Shown here piece after piece: positions 45,526-55,689 of a DNA stretch of 64,000 bases. This stretch comes from Paenibacillus hamazuiensis (lineage in GTDB: Bacteria > Bacillota > Bacilli > Paenibacillales > NBRC-103111), in the NCBI RefSeq assembly GCF_023276405.1, contig NZ_JALRMO010000001.1, positions 8,099,501-8,163,500 of the forward strand, written 5' to 3'. The translations under genes and the position numbers were made by a program. The notes below the pieces were generated by a model that searched no databases, was not told the DNA's origin, and worked only from the letters and a program-made list of their open reading frames with translations. How positions within the stretch are numbered: position 1 is the first letter of the stretch; each line of letters begins with the position of its first letter.

Positions 45526-46953
45526 TCACAGGAACTTCCGATGGTGCTTCTTCCCATCGAACGTAAACAAAACCGGCTTCTCCTCAACAATCGTCTCGAG
45601 GTGCACATTTTTGCCCCACAGCTTGTAAATGTACGGCATCGTCCGCTCCACATACTTGAGGTCGAGCTCGATGCCCTCGTACAGATGCTTCAGGTACAGC
45701 TCGCCGCCCCGCAGGAAGTCGCCGTCCTGCACGACGATGTACGGGAAGCCGCCGTTGACGCGGGAGAAGACGAGCTGGTCGCGGATGTTTTCCCACGATT
45801 TGTCGGTGATCTTCCACTCCGGCCCTTTTTTCTCGAAAATGTACAAATCCAGTTCCTCGACCAAGCTCTGGGTCATATAATTGCGAATGAACGAGATGTC
45901 GGAGTCAAACTCCCGCACCTCGAATATTTTTTCGCGGCCTTTTCCCGGAACCCGTCCGAACCGCTCCCGCTCTTCAGATGTCGGATTGTCCCAACGTTTC
46001 TCAATGTCCTCGAAAATTTTCAGCCCCAGGTAATACGGGTTCAAGCTGATCTTGGAAGGAATGACAACCGACGAATTCAGCTTCGCGTATTCGATCGTCT
46101 CGTCTTCGGTCAAATCGAGCTCGCGCACGATGCGCTGGTGCCAGTAGGACGCCCAGCCCTCGTTCATGATTTTCGTCTCGATCTGCGGCCAGAAATACAG
46201 CATTTCGTCGCGCAGCATCGTCAGGATATCGCGCTGCCAGTTTTCCATATACGGCGCATGCTCCTCGATGAACAGCAGCAAATCTTTCTCCGGCTTGGCC
46301 GGGAAACGTTTCGTTTCCTCCGCTTCGGGTTTTTCGGCGGATTTGCCGAGATTCTCCAGGTCCCACAGGTCCTCGTAGCCGAAGCGGCGCTCCGTCTGCT
46401 CCTGCGGCGGCGCTTTTCGGTCGTGCACTTGCCGGGCGACGCCGTACGGCTTCGAGATCAGCGGATCGATGTGCTCCTGAATGGCCAGAACGGCGTCGAT
46501 GAATTTTTCCACCTCGTCGGTGCCGTGCTCGATTTCGTATTGGCGGATGCGTTCGGCGGTGGCGGACATGCTTTCAACCATGTTGCGGTTCGTTTTCGAG
46601 AAGCGGACGTTGTTTTTGAAAAAGTCGCAGTGCGCCAGCACGTGCGCGACGATCAGCTTGTTCTGAATGAGCGAGTTGCCATCGAGCAGAAACGCGTAAC
46701 ACGGGTCGGAGTTGATGACCAATTCGTAAATTTTGCTTAAGCCGAAATCGTATTGCGTTTTCATTTTATGGAACGTTTTTCCGAAGCTCCAATGGCTGAA
46801 GCGGGTCGGCATCCCGTAAGCTCCGAACGTGTAAATGATGTCCGCCGGGCAAATTTCATACCGCATCGGGTAAAAATCGAGCCCGAACCCCTTGGCGATT
46901 TCGGTAATTTCGGCAATGGCGTACTCAAGCTGCTTCATCTCGTCGCCGGTCAT
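45526..46953 (-). CDS. spoVR: SpoVR family protein
   Basis: 475 residues. Conserved stretches include [60 protein letters not shown] and [20 protein letters not shown] followed by [10 protein letters not shown]. In Bacillus SpoVR is needed for normal spore cortex; its biochemical activity is unknown. The start overlaps the yhbH stop (ATGA). No hairpin terminator of the usual kind follows; a G-rich repeat tail abuts the stop codon. A decayed fragment of the same gene lies at 55700. Confidence 0.95.
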   Translation of the reverse strand: MTGDEMKQLEYAIAEITEIAKGFGLDFYPMRYEICPADIIYTFGAYGMPTRFSHWSFGKTFHKMKTQYDFGLSKIYELVINSDPCYAFLLDGNSLIQNKLIVAHVLAHCDFFKNNVRFSKTNRNMVESMSATAERIRQYEIEHGTDEVEKFIDAVLAIQEHIDPLISKPYGVARQVHDRKAPPQEQTERRFGYEDLWDLENLGKSAEKPEAEETKRFPAKPEKDLLLFIEEHAPYMENWQRDILTMLRDEMLYFWPQIETKIMNEGWASYWHQRIVRELDLTEDETIEYAKLNSSVVIPSKISLNPYYLGLKIFEDIEKRWDNPTSEERERFGRVPGKGREKIFEVREFDSDISFIRNYMTQSLVEELDLYIFEKKGPEWKITDKSWENIRDQLVFSRVNGGFPYIVVQDGDFLRGGELYLKHLYEGIELDLKYVERTMPYIYKLWGKNVHLETIVEEKPVLFTFDGKKHHRKFL

Positions 46954-48116
46954 GCGCCAACCACCTTCCCTCCGTCGCCCGATTTCGGGAAGAACGTTTT
47001 AAGCGCCTTATAGACTTCGCCTTTTTCCCGGATGACGTAGTAAACAAAGTTCGGATCGTGAATGTTGCGGTAAGCCGACATCAGCGTGCTGCTGCGGTTA
47101 TATTGGTTCACTTCGCCGTACCCGAACATGTTGCAGCGCTTCGATAGTTCCGCGATCAGCTTGACGCAGCGCTCGTTATCGCTCGTCAGATTATCTCCGT
47201 CCGAGAAATGGAACGGATAAATGTTGTAGCTCGCCGGCGGATACTGCCGTTCGATAATTTCCAAAGCGAGCTGGTAAGCGGACGAACAGATCGTGCCGCC
47301 GCTTTCGCCCTTGGTGAAAAACTCCTCCTCCGTGACGACCTTCGCTTCCGTATGGTGGGCGATAAATATGATTTCCACCTGCTCGTATTTCGTGCGCAAA
47401 AAACGCGTCATCCAGAAGAAGAAGCTGCGGGCGATATATTTTTCGAAGGAGCCCATCGAGCCGGACGTGTCCATCATCGCCAAAATGAGCGCATTGGAAT
47501 GCGGTGTAACGATTTCGTCCCACGTTTTGAACCGCAGATCGTCGGGGCTGATGCCGCGTATGCCGGAAACGCCGTGCGTGGCGTTGCGCCGGATGTTTTC
47601 GAGAATCGTCCGCTTCTTGTCGATGTTGGACATGATTCCTTTTTTGCGTATATCGTTAAAAACGATTTCCTTCGTTGTCACATTCTGCTTATCCTTTTGC
47701 TTGAGGTTGGGCAGCTCGAGCTCCTCGAACAGCATCGTCTGCAGCTCTTCCATATTCACTTCCGCATCGTAATAATCGTCGCCCGGCTGATCCCCGGCGC
47801 CTTCGCCCTTGCCGGCTCCGGATGCCGGCTGCGGATCGGTTCCGAGCACGTCTCCCACCTTGCTTTCCCCGTCCCCTTGCCCCACATGCTTGCTCTTGTT
47901 GTAGTTGTAGCGAAACCGGTATTCGTCAAGGCTTTTGATCGGCACTTTAATGATCTGCTTGCCGTCGGACAAAATAATGCTTTCGTCGGACACGAGGTCC
48001 GGCAAGTTTTGTTTGATCGCATCGCGCACTTTTTCCTGATGCCGGGTTTGATCCTGATAGCCTTTGCGGTGCAGCGACCAGTCTTCGCGAGACACGGTAA
48101 ATAAAGGTTCTGCCAT
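46950..48116 (-). CDS. yhbH: YhbH/YeaH family protein (UPF0229)
   Basis: 388 residues from ATG 48116, seven bases after AGGAGG. Typical features: [35 protein letters not shown], an acidic linker, and a von Willebrand-like DxSGS motif in [15 protein letters not shown] (read as [14 protein letters not shown]). YhbH acts with PrkA and SpoVR as a stress/sporulation trio; here it shares an operon with spoVR while prkA is 24 kb upstream. Confidence 0.94.
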   Translation of the reverse strand: MAEPLFTVSREDWSLHRKGYQDQTRHQEKVRDAIKQNLPDLVSDESIILSDGKQIIKVPIKSLDEYRFRYNYNKSKHVGQGDGESKVGDVLGTDPQPASGAGKGEGAGDQPGDDYYDAEVNMEELQTMLFEELELPNLKQKDKQNVTTKEIVFNDIRKKGIMSNIDKKRTILENIRRNATHGVSGIRGISPDDLRFKTWDEIVTPHSNALILAMMDTSGSMGSFEKYIARSFFFWMTRFLRTKYEQVEIIFIAHHTEAKVVTEEEFFTKGESGGTICSSAYQLALEIIERQYPPASYNIYPFHFSDGDNLTSDNERCVKLIAELSKRCNMFGYGEVNQYNRSSTLMSAYRNIHDPNFVYYVIREKGEVYKALKTFFPKSGDGGKVVGA

Positions 48117-48380
48117 GCGGTACACCTCCTGTTTGAAATGCTTTTGACATGCTAAATGCCGCAGGAACGTTCGACGTTTCTTTGCAGCATGGCGAGGTGA
48201 CAAAAGGGCCGGAAACTATATAAAAAAATATAGCTTGTTACCAATATATTCACGAAAGAGGTGGATATGTGAGAAGGACGGGCGCGGATTTTGAGCGGGG
48301 GGACGGGCTTTGGGGAATGAGAGAGGGATGAGCAAGTCCTAAGAATACATCATGCTTCGGTTTTATGTTATGTTCAATAT

Positions 48381-48481
48381 AAACCTGCAAAGTCGGCTTA
48401 CTCCTCACACGTAGGTGCTGGAGAACAAGCGGACTTTTTTTAATTACATGGTTCGTTTAAAATTTCCAAATTTGCAGGTTT
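48381..48481 (+). promoter_or_regulatory. Structured leader upstream of hsdR
   Basis: An 11-bp perfect inverted repeat AAACCTGCAAA/TTTGCAGGTTT (48381-48391, 48471-48481) encloses a bulged hairpin (AAAGTC, GCTT, CTCC arms pairing with GGAG, AAGC, GGACTTT) ending in T7 at about 48441. This could be a terminator, an attenuator or an antiterminator of the restriction operon. The rest of 48117-48380 shows no gene. Confidence 0.5.
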
Positions 48482-48558
48482 TAATGGTATAGATGTCGAA
48501 TACAACCATAAAAACCGTTACTGCGGAACTAATCGTTTGGTACCGGAGGTGCAGCTGG

Positions 48559-51500
48559 TTGGGCGGAAATTTTGGATTTTTAACAAGCCGTTGGAACATA
48601 TTATCCGACTTGGGGGAGATGGCGGAACGCAATCTCTTCGTGGACCCGAATACATCGTTAATCAAGCTTCGCATGTTTGGTGAAACTCTAACAAAATACA
48701 TATGCGCGTTGGAAGCGATGGACGAGGCGAAAGAGCTGACGCAAGTTGAGCGGCTCTCGCAGCTGCAACGGGAAGATTTGCTGACCGATGAGATCGTGGA
48801 CATGCTTCATACGCTTCGAAAAATAGGAAACAAGGCCGCACACGAGGCCGGTTACGGATCGACCGGAGAGGCGCGTACTCTGACGCAGCTGGCGTTCCGT
48901 CTTAGCGTATGGTTTATGCAGGTTTACGGAGATTGGGAATTTCAAGCACCCGATTACGTCGAGCCGGTGCAGCAGGATACGGTTGCCAACCAGGAACAAC
49001 TGGCTCAGCTTACGCAGTCCTATGAAGATAAAATGGAAGAGTTGCAGCAGGAGCTGGCGCTGCTTCGCCAGCAGCAGCTAACAGTGACGAATGAGGATAA
49101 GAAGAAGCGCCATGCGAAATCCAAGCAGGCAGGCAGCGCGTTTGCATTAACGGAAGCCGAGACGAGACTCATCATTGATGAGAAGCTGCGTCAAGCCGGC
49201 TGGGAAGCCGACTCGCAGACGCTCCGTTACGGTCTTGGCGTTCGCCCGGAGAAGGGACGAAACTTGGCGATCGCGGAGTGGGCGCTTAAAACAGGCTATG
49301 CGGACTATGCGCTATTCTGCGGGTTAGAGCTTGTCGGCATCGTCGAAGCCAAAAGGATGAGCAAGAACGTAGAAGCGGATATCGCGCAGGCCAAGAAGTA
49401 TGCCATGCAGGTCGTACGTCACGGCGATGAGATTATTTACGGTCCGTGGGGGAATTATCAGGTCCCGTTTCTGTTCTCTACAAACGGACGCCCGTACTTG
49501 GAACAGCTCAAGACGATGTCGGGCATTTGGTTTCTCGATGCCCGCAAATCGACGAATCATCCGCGCCCGCTGCAAGCGTGGTATTCGCCGCAAGGGCTCA
49601 AGAGTCTGCTGCAGCAGGATCTCGATCAAGCGGCCCAAGCGCTTCAGGACGAAACGTTGGATTACCTCAAGCTGCGTCCGTATCAGGAAGATGCGATCTT
49701 GTCCGTTGAACGTGCTATAGCATCCGGAGAACGCAAGATACTGCTTGCGATGGCGACGGGTACGGGCAAAACCCGGATGGCGATCGGCCTGATTTACCGT
49801 CTCATCAAGCACAACCGCTTCAAGCGCATTCTTTTTTTAGTCGATCGGTCGGCTCTTGGACGTCAGGCGGAGGCGGCGTTCAAGGACTCGAAGCTGGAGA
49901 GCTATCACTCTTTTACGGAAATTTTCGAGCTGCAAACCTTGGATGACAAGAAGCCGAATCACGAGACGAAAGTCCAGATCGCTACTGTGCAGGGCATGAT
50001 CAAACGCTTGTTCTATAACGAATCGGACGCCGATATTCCATCAGTCGATCAATACGACTGTATCCTTGTCGACGAGGCCCACCGCGGTTATACGCTGGAT
50101 AAAGAAATGTCGGAGCTCGAACTGGCATTCCGCGATCACGAAGATTATGTGAGCAAGTACCGCAAGGTGCTGGATTATTTCGATGCTGTCCGGATCGGAT
50201 TAACGGCGACTCCGGCCTTACATACGGTTGAGATATTCGGACGCCCCGTATTCAACTATTCGTATCGCGAAGCGGTGATCGACGGCTACCTCATCGATCA
50301 CGAACCTCCGATGCAATTCGAAACCCTGCTGAAGAAAAACGGCATCAAGTGGCGGGTCGGGGAAGAAGTGGCGGTGTACGATGTATCCACCGGCAGTATA
50401 GAAAAAGAGCTGCTCCAGGACGAAATCAATATTGAAGTCACACAGTTCAATAAGACCGTCGTTACGGAGAACTTCAACCGGGTTATTTTACGGGAGCTCA
50501 CTCAATATATCGATCCGGAATCGGACGGGAAGACGCTTATTTTCGCGGCAACCGACGATCATGCCGATACGGTCGTGCGTATTTTCAAGGAAGAGCTGGA
50601 GAAGGTATACGGAGCCGTAGACGATAACGCAGTGATGAAAATTACCGGATCGATCAAAGATCCCCTACATGCGATCAAGCTTTTCAAGAACGAACGCCTC
50701 CCTAATGTCGTGGTTACCGTGGATTTGCTGACAACGGGTGTCGATATTCCGAGCATTACGAATCTTGTGTTTCTGCGCCGCGTGCGTTCGCGGATATTGT
50801 ACGAGCAGATGCTGGGGAGAGCGACCAGACGCTGCGATGAGATCGGGAAAGATCATTTCATGATTTTTGACGCGGTGGGGATCTACGAAAGCTTGAAGCC
50901 GTACACGGATATGAAGCCGGTTGCGACCAGACCGTCCGTTACGCTGGATATGCTCATAACCGAGCTTGTCCAGATCCACAGCGAGGAACTAGGGAAACAG
51001 CACAAGGATGAAATCATCGCCAAAATACAGCGCAAAAAGCGCACCTGGACGGCCAAGGATCACGAGGACTTTAAAGCGCTGTCGGGCGGGCTGAGCATAG
51101 ATGAGTTTATTCAATCGCTTAAGAACAAAAGCGCTCTGGAGACCGGCTCCGAATTGCAAACCAGGAAAACATTGGTCGGATTTATCGACGAAAATCGCGG
51201 CAGGGCGCATCGCATCTATATTTCCGATCATGAGGACAAGCTGCTTTCCACTTCCCGGGGATACGGCAATGCCCAGAAACCGGAGGACTATTTGGAAGGG
51301 TTCCATTCTTTTATTAAGGAAAATTTGAACCTTATTCCGGCTCTTACGATTATTTGTACGCGTCCGAGCGACCTCACCCGCGAGGAACTGCGCAAGCTGC
51401 GAGTGGCGCTTGATCAACAAGGGTATTCGGAGAAGGCGCTGCAAACGGCATGGCGCGATGCGAAAAACGAAGATATCGCGGCGGACATCATCAGCTTCAT

Positions 51501-51804
51501 TCGTCAGCAAGCGCTGGGCGATCCGTTAATCAGCCATGAAGAGCGTATTGAGGGCGCGATGAAAAAGATTTATGATATGAAGGTCTGGTCGAAGGTCCAG
51601 AAGGATTGGCTGAAGCGCATCGAAAAGCAGCTGCTGCAGGAGTCGGTGCTGGATCCGAATCCGGAGAATGCTTTCGATGTGGAGCCGTTCAAGAGCAAGG
51701 GCGGCTATAAGCAGCTGAATAAAATTTTCGACGGCGAGATCGACAAGATCGTCACGACTATCAACACAGCGCTATATACACCAGAAAAGAGGGATCTTGC
51801 ATAA
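48559..51804 (+). CDS. hsdR: Type I restriction endonuclease subunit R
   Basis: 1081 residues from the TTG at 48559, eight bases after GGAGGT, which gives the N-terminus NFGFLTSRWNIL seen in this HsdR group; the ATG at 48493 has no ribosome site. Order: a DUF4145-like N-terminal domain (LRMFGETLTKYICALEA), a coiled segment, a PD-(D/E)XK nuclease (YADYALF, VEAKR near 260), and a superfamily 2 helicase (MATGTGKTRMAI near 400, VDEAHRGY near 504, LLTTGVDIPSI). It translocates and cuts DNA that lacks host methylation. First gene of hsdR-hsdM-hsdS. Confidence 0.95.
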   Translation: MGGNFGFLTSRWNILSDLGEMAERNLFVDPNTSLIKLRMFGETLTKYICALEAMDEAKELTQVERLSQLQREDLLTDEIVDMLHTLRKIGNKAAHEAGYGSTGEARTLTQLAFRLSVWFMQVYGDWEFQAPDYVEPVQQDTVANQEQLAQLTQSYEDKMEELQQELALLRQQQLTVTNEDKKKRHAKSKQAGSAFALTEAETRLIIDEKLRQAGWEADSQTLRYGLGVRPEKGRNLAIAEWALKTGYADYALFCGLELVGIVEAKRMSKNVEADIAQAKKYAMQVVRHGDEIIYGPWGNYQVPFLFSTNGRPYLEQLKTMSGIWFLDARKSTNHPRPLQAWYSPQGLKSLLQQDLDQAAQALQDETLDYLKLRPYQEDAILSVERAIASGERKILLAMATGTGKTRMAIGLIYRLIKHNRFKRILFLVDRSALGRQAEAAFKDSKLESYHSFTEIFELQTLDDKKPNHETKVQIATVQGMIKRLFYNESDADIPSVDQYDCILVDEAHRGYTLDKEMSELELAFRDHEDYVSKYRKVLDYFDAVRIGLTATPALHTVEIFGRPVFNYSYREAVIDGYLIDHEPPMQFETLLKKNGIKWRVGEEVAVYDVSTGSIEKELLQDEINIEVTQFNKTVVTENFNRVILRELTQYIDPESDGKTLIFAATDDHADTVVRIFKEELEKVYGAVDDNAVMKITGSIKDPLHAIKLFKNERLPNVVVTVDLLTTGVDIPSITNLVFLRRVRSRILYEQMLGRATRRCDEIGKDHFMIFDAVGIYESLKPYTDMKPVATRPSVTLDMLITELVQIHSEELGKQHKDEIIAKIQRKKRTWTAKDHEDFKALSGGLSIDEFIQSLKNKSALETGSELQTRKTLVGFIDENRGRAHRIYISDHEDKLLSTSRGYGNAQKPEDYLEGFHSFIKENLNLIPALTIICTRPSDLTREELRKLRVALDQQGYSEKALQTAWRDAKNEDIAADIISFIRQQALGDPLISHEERIEGAMKKIYDMKVWSKVQKDWLKRIEKQLLQESVLDPNPENAFDVEPFKSKGGYKQLNKIFDGEIDKIVTTINTALYTPEKRDLA

Positions 51805-53289
51805 ATGGGTAATCAGGAAATTGTACAGAAGCTTTGGAACTTATGCAACGTACTTCGTGACGACGGCATCACATATCATCAATATGTGACGGAACTGACG
51901 TATTTGCTCTTTTTGAAAATGATGAAGGAAACCGATAACGAAGGCATGCTGCCGGAACATTATCGCTGGGATTCCTTGAAGGATAAACATGGTCTCGCCT
52001 TGCAACAGCATTACCGCCAACTGCTTCTTGACCTCGGCAATCAAGGCAACGAGACGATCAAGATGATCTACATGAATGCCACCTCCAATATCAACGAACC
52101 TAAAAATCTGGAGAAAATCATTACGTCCATCGATCAGCTCGATTGGTACAGCGCGAAGGAAGAAGGTCTCGGCGATCTGTACGAGGGGCTGCTCGAAAAG
52201 AACGCCAGCGAGACGAAGTCCGGAGCGGGGCAATATTTCACTCCGCGTCCGCTGATCGACGTCATCGTCAAGCTGGTGGATCCCCAACCGGGGGAGCGAT
52301 GCAATGACCCCGCCGCGGGAACTTTCGGTTTTATGATCGCCGCGGACCGGCATGTTCGCAGCAAGACGGACGATTATTTCGATCTTGGCGAAAAAGAAGC
52401 CGAGTTCCAGAAATACCAGGCCTTCACCGGTGTTGAGCTGGTCAAAGATACGCATCGCTTGGCGATGATGAATGCGATGCTGCACGATATTCATGGCGAG
52501 ATTATTTTGGGCGATACGTTGTCCGACGATGGCAAAGACCTGAAAAACTACGACGTGATCATGACCAATCCGCCATTTGGCACGAAGCAGGGCGGAGAAC
52601 GCCCTACGCGCGACGATCTGACGTTTGCGACGACGAATAAACAGCTGAATTTTCTTCAGCATATTTACCGTGCCTTGAAACCGAACGGTAAGGCGCGCGC
52701 GGCGGTGGTTCTGCCGGACAACGTGCTGTTCGAGAGCGGCGTCGGCGCAAAAATTCGCGCCGACTTGATGGACAAGTGTAACCTGCATACGATTCTGCGG
52801 CTGCCGACCGGGATCTTCTACGCACAGGGCGTAAAGACGAACGTGCTGTTTTTCACCCGCGAAAAGACAGATAAGGACAGCACAAAAGAGGTATGGGTGT
52901 ACGATCTGCGGACAAACATGCCGAGCTTCGGTAAACGTACTCCGCTGACGGAGTCTCACTTTGATGCATTTGTTGCCGCTTATACGGCCGAGGATCGCAC
53001 GAAAGTCGAAGACGAACGTTTCAATGTATTTACCCGCGAGGAGATTCGCAAGAAGGACGATAGCCTGGATATCGGCCTAATCGCCGATGAGTCATTGTCC
53101 GCCTACGATAATCTTCCCGATCCGATCGACTCGGCGGAAGAAGCGATGGCGAAGCTGGAAGAGGCATTAGCTTTGCTTGGCGAAGTGGTTGCAGAATTGA
53201 AGGCCGTTGAGGCGAAAGAGGATGGATATAAAGAGAGCAAGCCGGCGTTGTTAAAGGTTGCCGAGGCTTCCGGGGTGTATGGCAAATGA
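51805..53289 (+). CDS. hsdM: Type I DNA methyltransferase subunit M
   Basis: 494 residues, starting directly after the hsdR stop. The helical N-terminal domain is followed by the SAM motif DPAAGTFGFMIAAD (near 167) and the N6-adenine motif TNPPFGTKQG (near 253). The C-terminus carries the helical tail that contacts HsdS. With HsdS it methylates both strands of the recognition site; with HsdR it forms the restriction complex. Overlaps hsdS by four bases. Confidence 0.96.
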   Translation: MGNQEIVQKLWNLCNVLRDDGITYHQYVTELTYLLFLKMMKETDNEGMLPEHYRWDSLKDKHGLALQQHYRQLLLDLGNQGNETIKMIYMNATSNINEPKNLEKIITSIDQLDWYSAKEEGLGDLYEGLLEKNASETKSGAGQYFTPRPLIDVIVKLVDPQPGERCNDPAAGTFGFMIAADRHVRSKTDDYFDLGEKEAEFQKYQAFTGVELVKDTHRLAMMNAMLHDIHGEIILGDTLSDDGKDLKNYDVIMTNPPFGTKQGGERPTRDDLTFATTNKQLNFLQHIYRALKPNGKARAAVVLPDNVLFESGVGAKIRADLMDKCNLHTILRLPTGIFYAQGVKTNVLFFTREKTDKDSTKEVWVYDLRTNMPSFGKRTPLTESHFDAFVAAYTAEDRTKVEDERFNVFTREEIRKKDDSLDIGLIADESLSAYDNLPDPIDSAEEAMAKLEEALALLGEVVAELKAVEAKEDGYKESKPALLKVAEASGVYGK

Positions 53290-54770
53290 GTAAGAAGGAT
53301 GCCAGGTCGGTTGAGGAGCTGCTGAAGGAAGCTTTGGTGCCGGAGGAGGAGCAGCCTTATCAGGTGCCGGGGAATTGGGTTTGGGTGTGGTTCGGTTATG
53401 TTGCTCGTCTAATCAATGGTTACGCGTTTAAAAGTAATGATTATTGTGAAGATGGTATTCCAGTAATAAGAATATCAGATATCAAGGGTTTAGATACAAA
53501 TACTGAGAATGCTGTTAAAGTTCCGGCATCGCTACTTGACGAAAAGTATCTAATTCGAAGAGGGGATCTACTAATTGCGATGTCTGGTGCAACTACTGGA
53601 AAAACAGGTATATACGAGTCTGATGAAATTGCTCTACAAAATCAACGGGTCGGTAATATTAAAGAAATTGATGAAAATGTACTGTACAGAAAATACAAAA
53701 ATTACTTTGTAATTAAATCGTCTCAAGAAATTTATGAATTATCTTATGGGGGAGCTCAACCCAATATCAGTGGAAAGATGATTGAATCATTAAAGTTCCC
53801 ACTCCCGCCTCTAAACGAACAAAAACGAATTGCCGACAAAGTTGAACGACTTTTGGACAAAATCAATCAAGCCAAACAATTAATTGAAGAAGCCAAAGAA
53901 ACCTTTGAACTTCGTCGAGCGGCTATTTTGGACAAGGCTTTTCGTGGGGAGTTGACGAAGAGGTGGCGGGTGGAGAATACATACCATAAATCCGGGAAAA
54001 TTCTCTTGAACGAAATTAATGAATTGAAACTTCGAAAATATAACGATGATCTTGCAATGGCAACTAGAAACGGAGAAAAAAGGCCTCAGAAAATTAAGAC
54101 GCTCACATTAAAACCGAAAATTGATGTTGAACTACCCCCAGATTGGATTTATTGTTCATTAGGGGATATTGTTTACGATTTCAGATATGGTACTTCTTCG
54201 AAAAGCGATTATAACAACAAAGGGACTCCAGTATTGCGAATTCCGAATATAGGTGATACTAGCATAGAATTGGATGATTTGAAGTACCTTTCAGAAACTG
54301 AGGTTGATAGTAGTAATACCGTTTCAGAGGGTGACATCTTAATCATCCGTTCTAACGGAAGTAAAGACTTAGTTGGTAAGTGTGCAATTGTTGGCGAAAA
54401 TTGTAATGGGTATGCATTTGCATCTTACTTAATAAGGATTCGCACGATCGGTGTTCTTCCAGAGTATGTTTATTTTCTTCTTAAGTCGGAATCAACAAGA
54501 AGACAGTTTTTTAATAAAACAAAATCTTCAGCAGGAATTAATAATATAAATACTGAAGAACTTTCATCAACACTTGTCCCACTTCCTCCTTATGAAGAAC
54601 AAATACAGATCGTAAAGAGAATTAAGGAACTATTATACATCGAAGATTCAGCAATAGCTAATATTGACTTGATGAGCTCCTTTGATTCGATAATTTCAGC
54701 AACTTTGTCAAAAGCGTTTAGAGGGGAACTTGGAACAAATGATGCCACTGAAGACCCTGTGTTTGCTTAA
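53286..54770 (+). CDS. hsdS: Type I specificity subunit S
   Basis: 494 residues with two target recognition domains (about 25-185 and 280-430), separated by a conserved helical spacer (PLNEQKRIADKVERLLDKIN, FELRRAAILDKAFRGELT) and followed by a second copy (PPYEEQIQIVKRIKELLYIE, TLSKAFRGELG). The recognition domains are strongly AT-rich, unlike hsdR, hsdM and the spacer, as expected for exchangeable domains acquired by recombination. The DNA target cannot be read from the sequence. Confidence 0.95.
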   Translation: MSKKDARSVEELLKEALVPEEEQPYQVPGNWVWVWFGYVARLINGYAFKSNDYCEDGIPVIRISDIKGLDTNTENAVKVPASLLDEKYLIRRGDLLIAMSGATTGKTGIYESDEIALQNQRVGNIKEIDENVLYRKYKNYFVIKSSQEIYELSYGGAQPNISGKMIESLKFPLPPLNEQKRIADKVERLLDKINQAKQLIEEAKETFELRRAAILDKAFRGELTKRWRVENTYHKSGKILLNEINELKLRKYNDDLAMATRNGEKRPQKIKTLTLKPKIDVELPPDWIYCSLGDIVYDFRYGTSSKSDYNNKGTPVLRIPNIGDTSIELDDLKYLSETEVDSSNTVSEGDILIIRSNGSKDLVGKCAIVGENCNGYAFASYLIRIRTIGVLPEYVYFLLKSESTRRQFFNKTKSSAGINNINTEELSSTLVPLPPYEEQIQIVKRIKELLYIEDSAIANIDLMSSFDSIISATLSKAFRGELGTNDATEDPVFA

Positions 54771-54774
54771 TCAA

Positions 54775-54905
54775 ATATTCATAAATTTCTAAATTGCCTG
54801 CTTCCCGATAGCCTAGAATTGTGTGAGTCTCGATTTTTAATTCTTCATTCGCGGTGTGGGACACAATTTTCGATGTGGGAAGCGAGGAAATTTCTTCAGA
54901 AGAAT
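54775..54905 (-). pseudogene. Remnant of a paralogue of the 85-residue gene at 55326
   Basis: On the minus strand IVSHTANEELKIETHTILGY parallels IIVSHTSNEELKIELRTLRG of the intact neighbour, and LASHIE before it parallels LTSHTE. About 28 codons between these parts are missing and the frame changes. It lies between hsdS and the retropepsin gene. Confidence 0.65.
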
Positions 54906-54943
54906 TTAGTTCTAATAAAAGTTAGGTTGCCTAAAATGGTAGC

Positions 54944-55336
54944 TTAGCTTTTTCCTTTTGCAGAAAACATTGTTAGTTCCGATAAATCAAGCACTATATT
55001 TGCCGCCATAAGCAAATCCAATCCCAGAAGCCCATTAATCTCAAGCTTCTCATGTAGAGCGCCTACATCGAGTTTGAAGTTCTCAATCTGGAAGTCGCCT
55101 AAAGTCACAGAATCAAACGTTTTTCTAAAGCAGCTCTCCTCGCCGCCGATGCCGAAGGCGCTGATTATTTCGTCTCCGGTTTCAAAGTAAACCCCAACAT
55201 CGGCTACTGCATCGACGGAGAGGAGCGTATGAGAAGCACCGGTATCAATGACCAGCTTATCTATAATGAGGGCTTGTCCCTTGTAATTTATTGTTATCGA
55301 GGTCTGAAGTAGTCTTTCTACGAGATCAATTTTCAT
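54944..55336 (-). CDS. Retropepsin-like aspartic protease family protein
   Basis: 130 residues. The active-site motif VIDTGASHTLLS (Asp-Thr-Gly-Ala) near residues 29-40 and the hydrophobic ILGLD-like NGLLGLDLLM near 100 match single-domain retropepsin-type proteases, which act as homodimers. No signal peptide. It overlaps the upstream 85-residue gene by 11 bp, so both are co-translated. The substrate is unknown; one possibility is cleavage or binding of the partner. Confidence 0.8.
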   Translation of the reverse strand: MKIDLVERLLQTSITINYKGQALIIDKLVIDTGASHTLLSVDAVADVGVYFETGDEIISAFGIGGEESCFRKTFDSVTLGDFQIENFKLDVGALHEKLEINGLLGLDLLMAANIVLDLSELTMFSAKGKS

Positions 55337-55583
55337 ATTGGATAACTCCCCGTAAGCCTCGAAGTGTACGGAGTTCGATCTTCAATTCTTCATTCGAGGT
55401 GTGGGATACAATGATGCCGTCCTTCGAACGAAGCAATTCATGGGTTGCTTCTCTAGGATCCTGGATGGCTTTAATCAAGGCAACCTCATCGACGTATTTA
55501 GTATTGCCTTCGGTGTGGGAAGTGAGGATTTGCAGTTTTACGTACTGATCAGGGTAAATCTTACGAACTTCTTCCCATTGCAT
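55326..55583 (-). CDS. Conserved small partner of the retropepsin gene
   Basis: 85 residues from ATG 55583, seven bases after GGAGGTG. Sequence QWEEVRKIYPDQYVKLQILT, central acidic helix, and C-terminal SNEELKIELRTLRGLRG. No known domain recognised. Overlaps the retropepsin gene. A decayed second copy lies at 54775, which suggests that this pair has been duplicated or reshuffled here. Confidence 0.65.
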   Translation of the reverse strand: MQWEEVRKIYPDQYVKLQILTSHTEGNTKYVDEVALIKAIQDPREATHELLRSKDGIIVSHTSNEELKIELRTLRGLRGVIQYEN

Positions 55584-55689
55584 TGCTTGCACCTCCATAT
55601 GGTTTCTGATACCTTTATTGTATCAGAAAACAGGCAACAATAAAGCTCTCCTGTCGATCCCTGACCGTTCGTGGAGAGCTTATTTGCGT

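Noticed and set aside
48493-48558. ATG at 48493 as start of hsdR
   Set aside because: It lacks a ribosome site, while TTG 48559 has GGAGGT eight bases upstream and gives the family's N-terminus.
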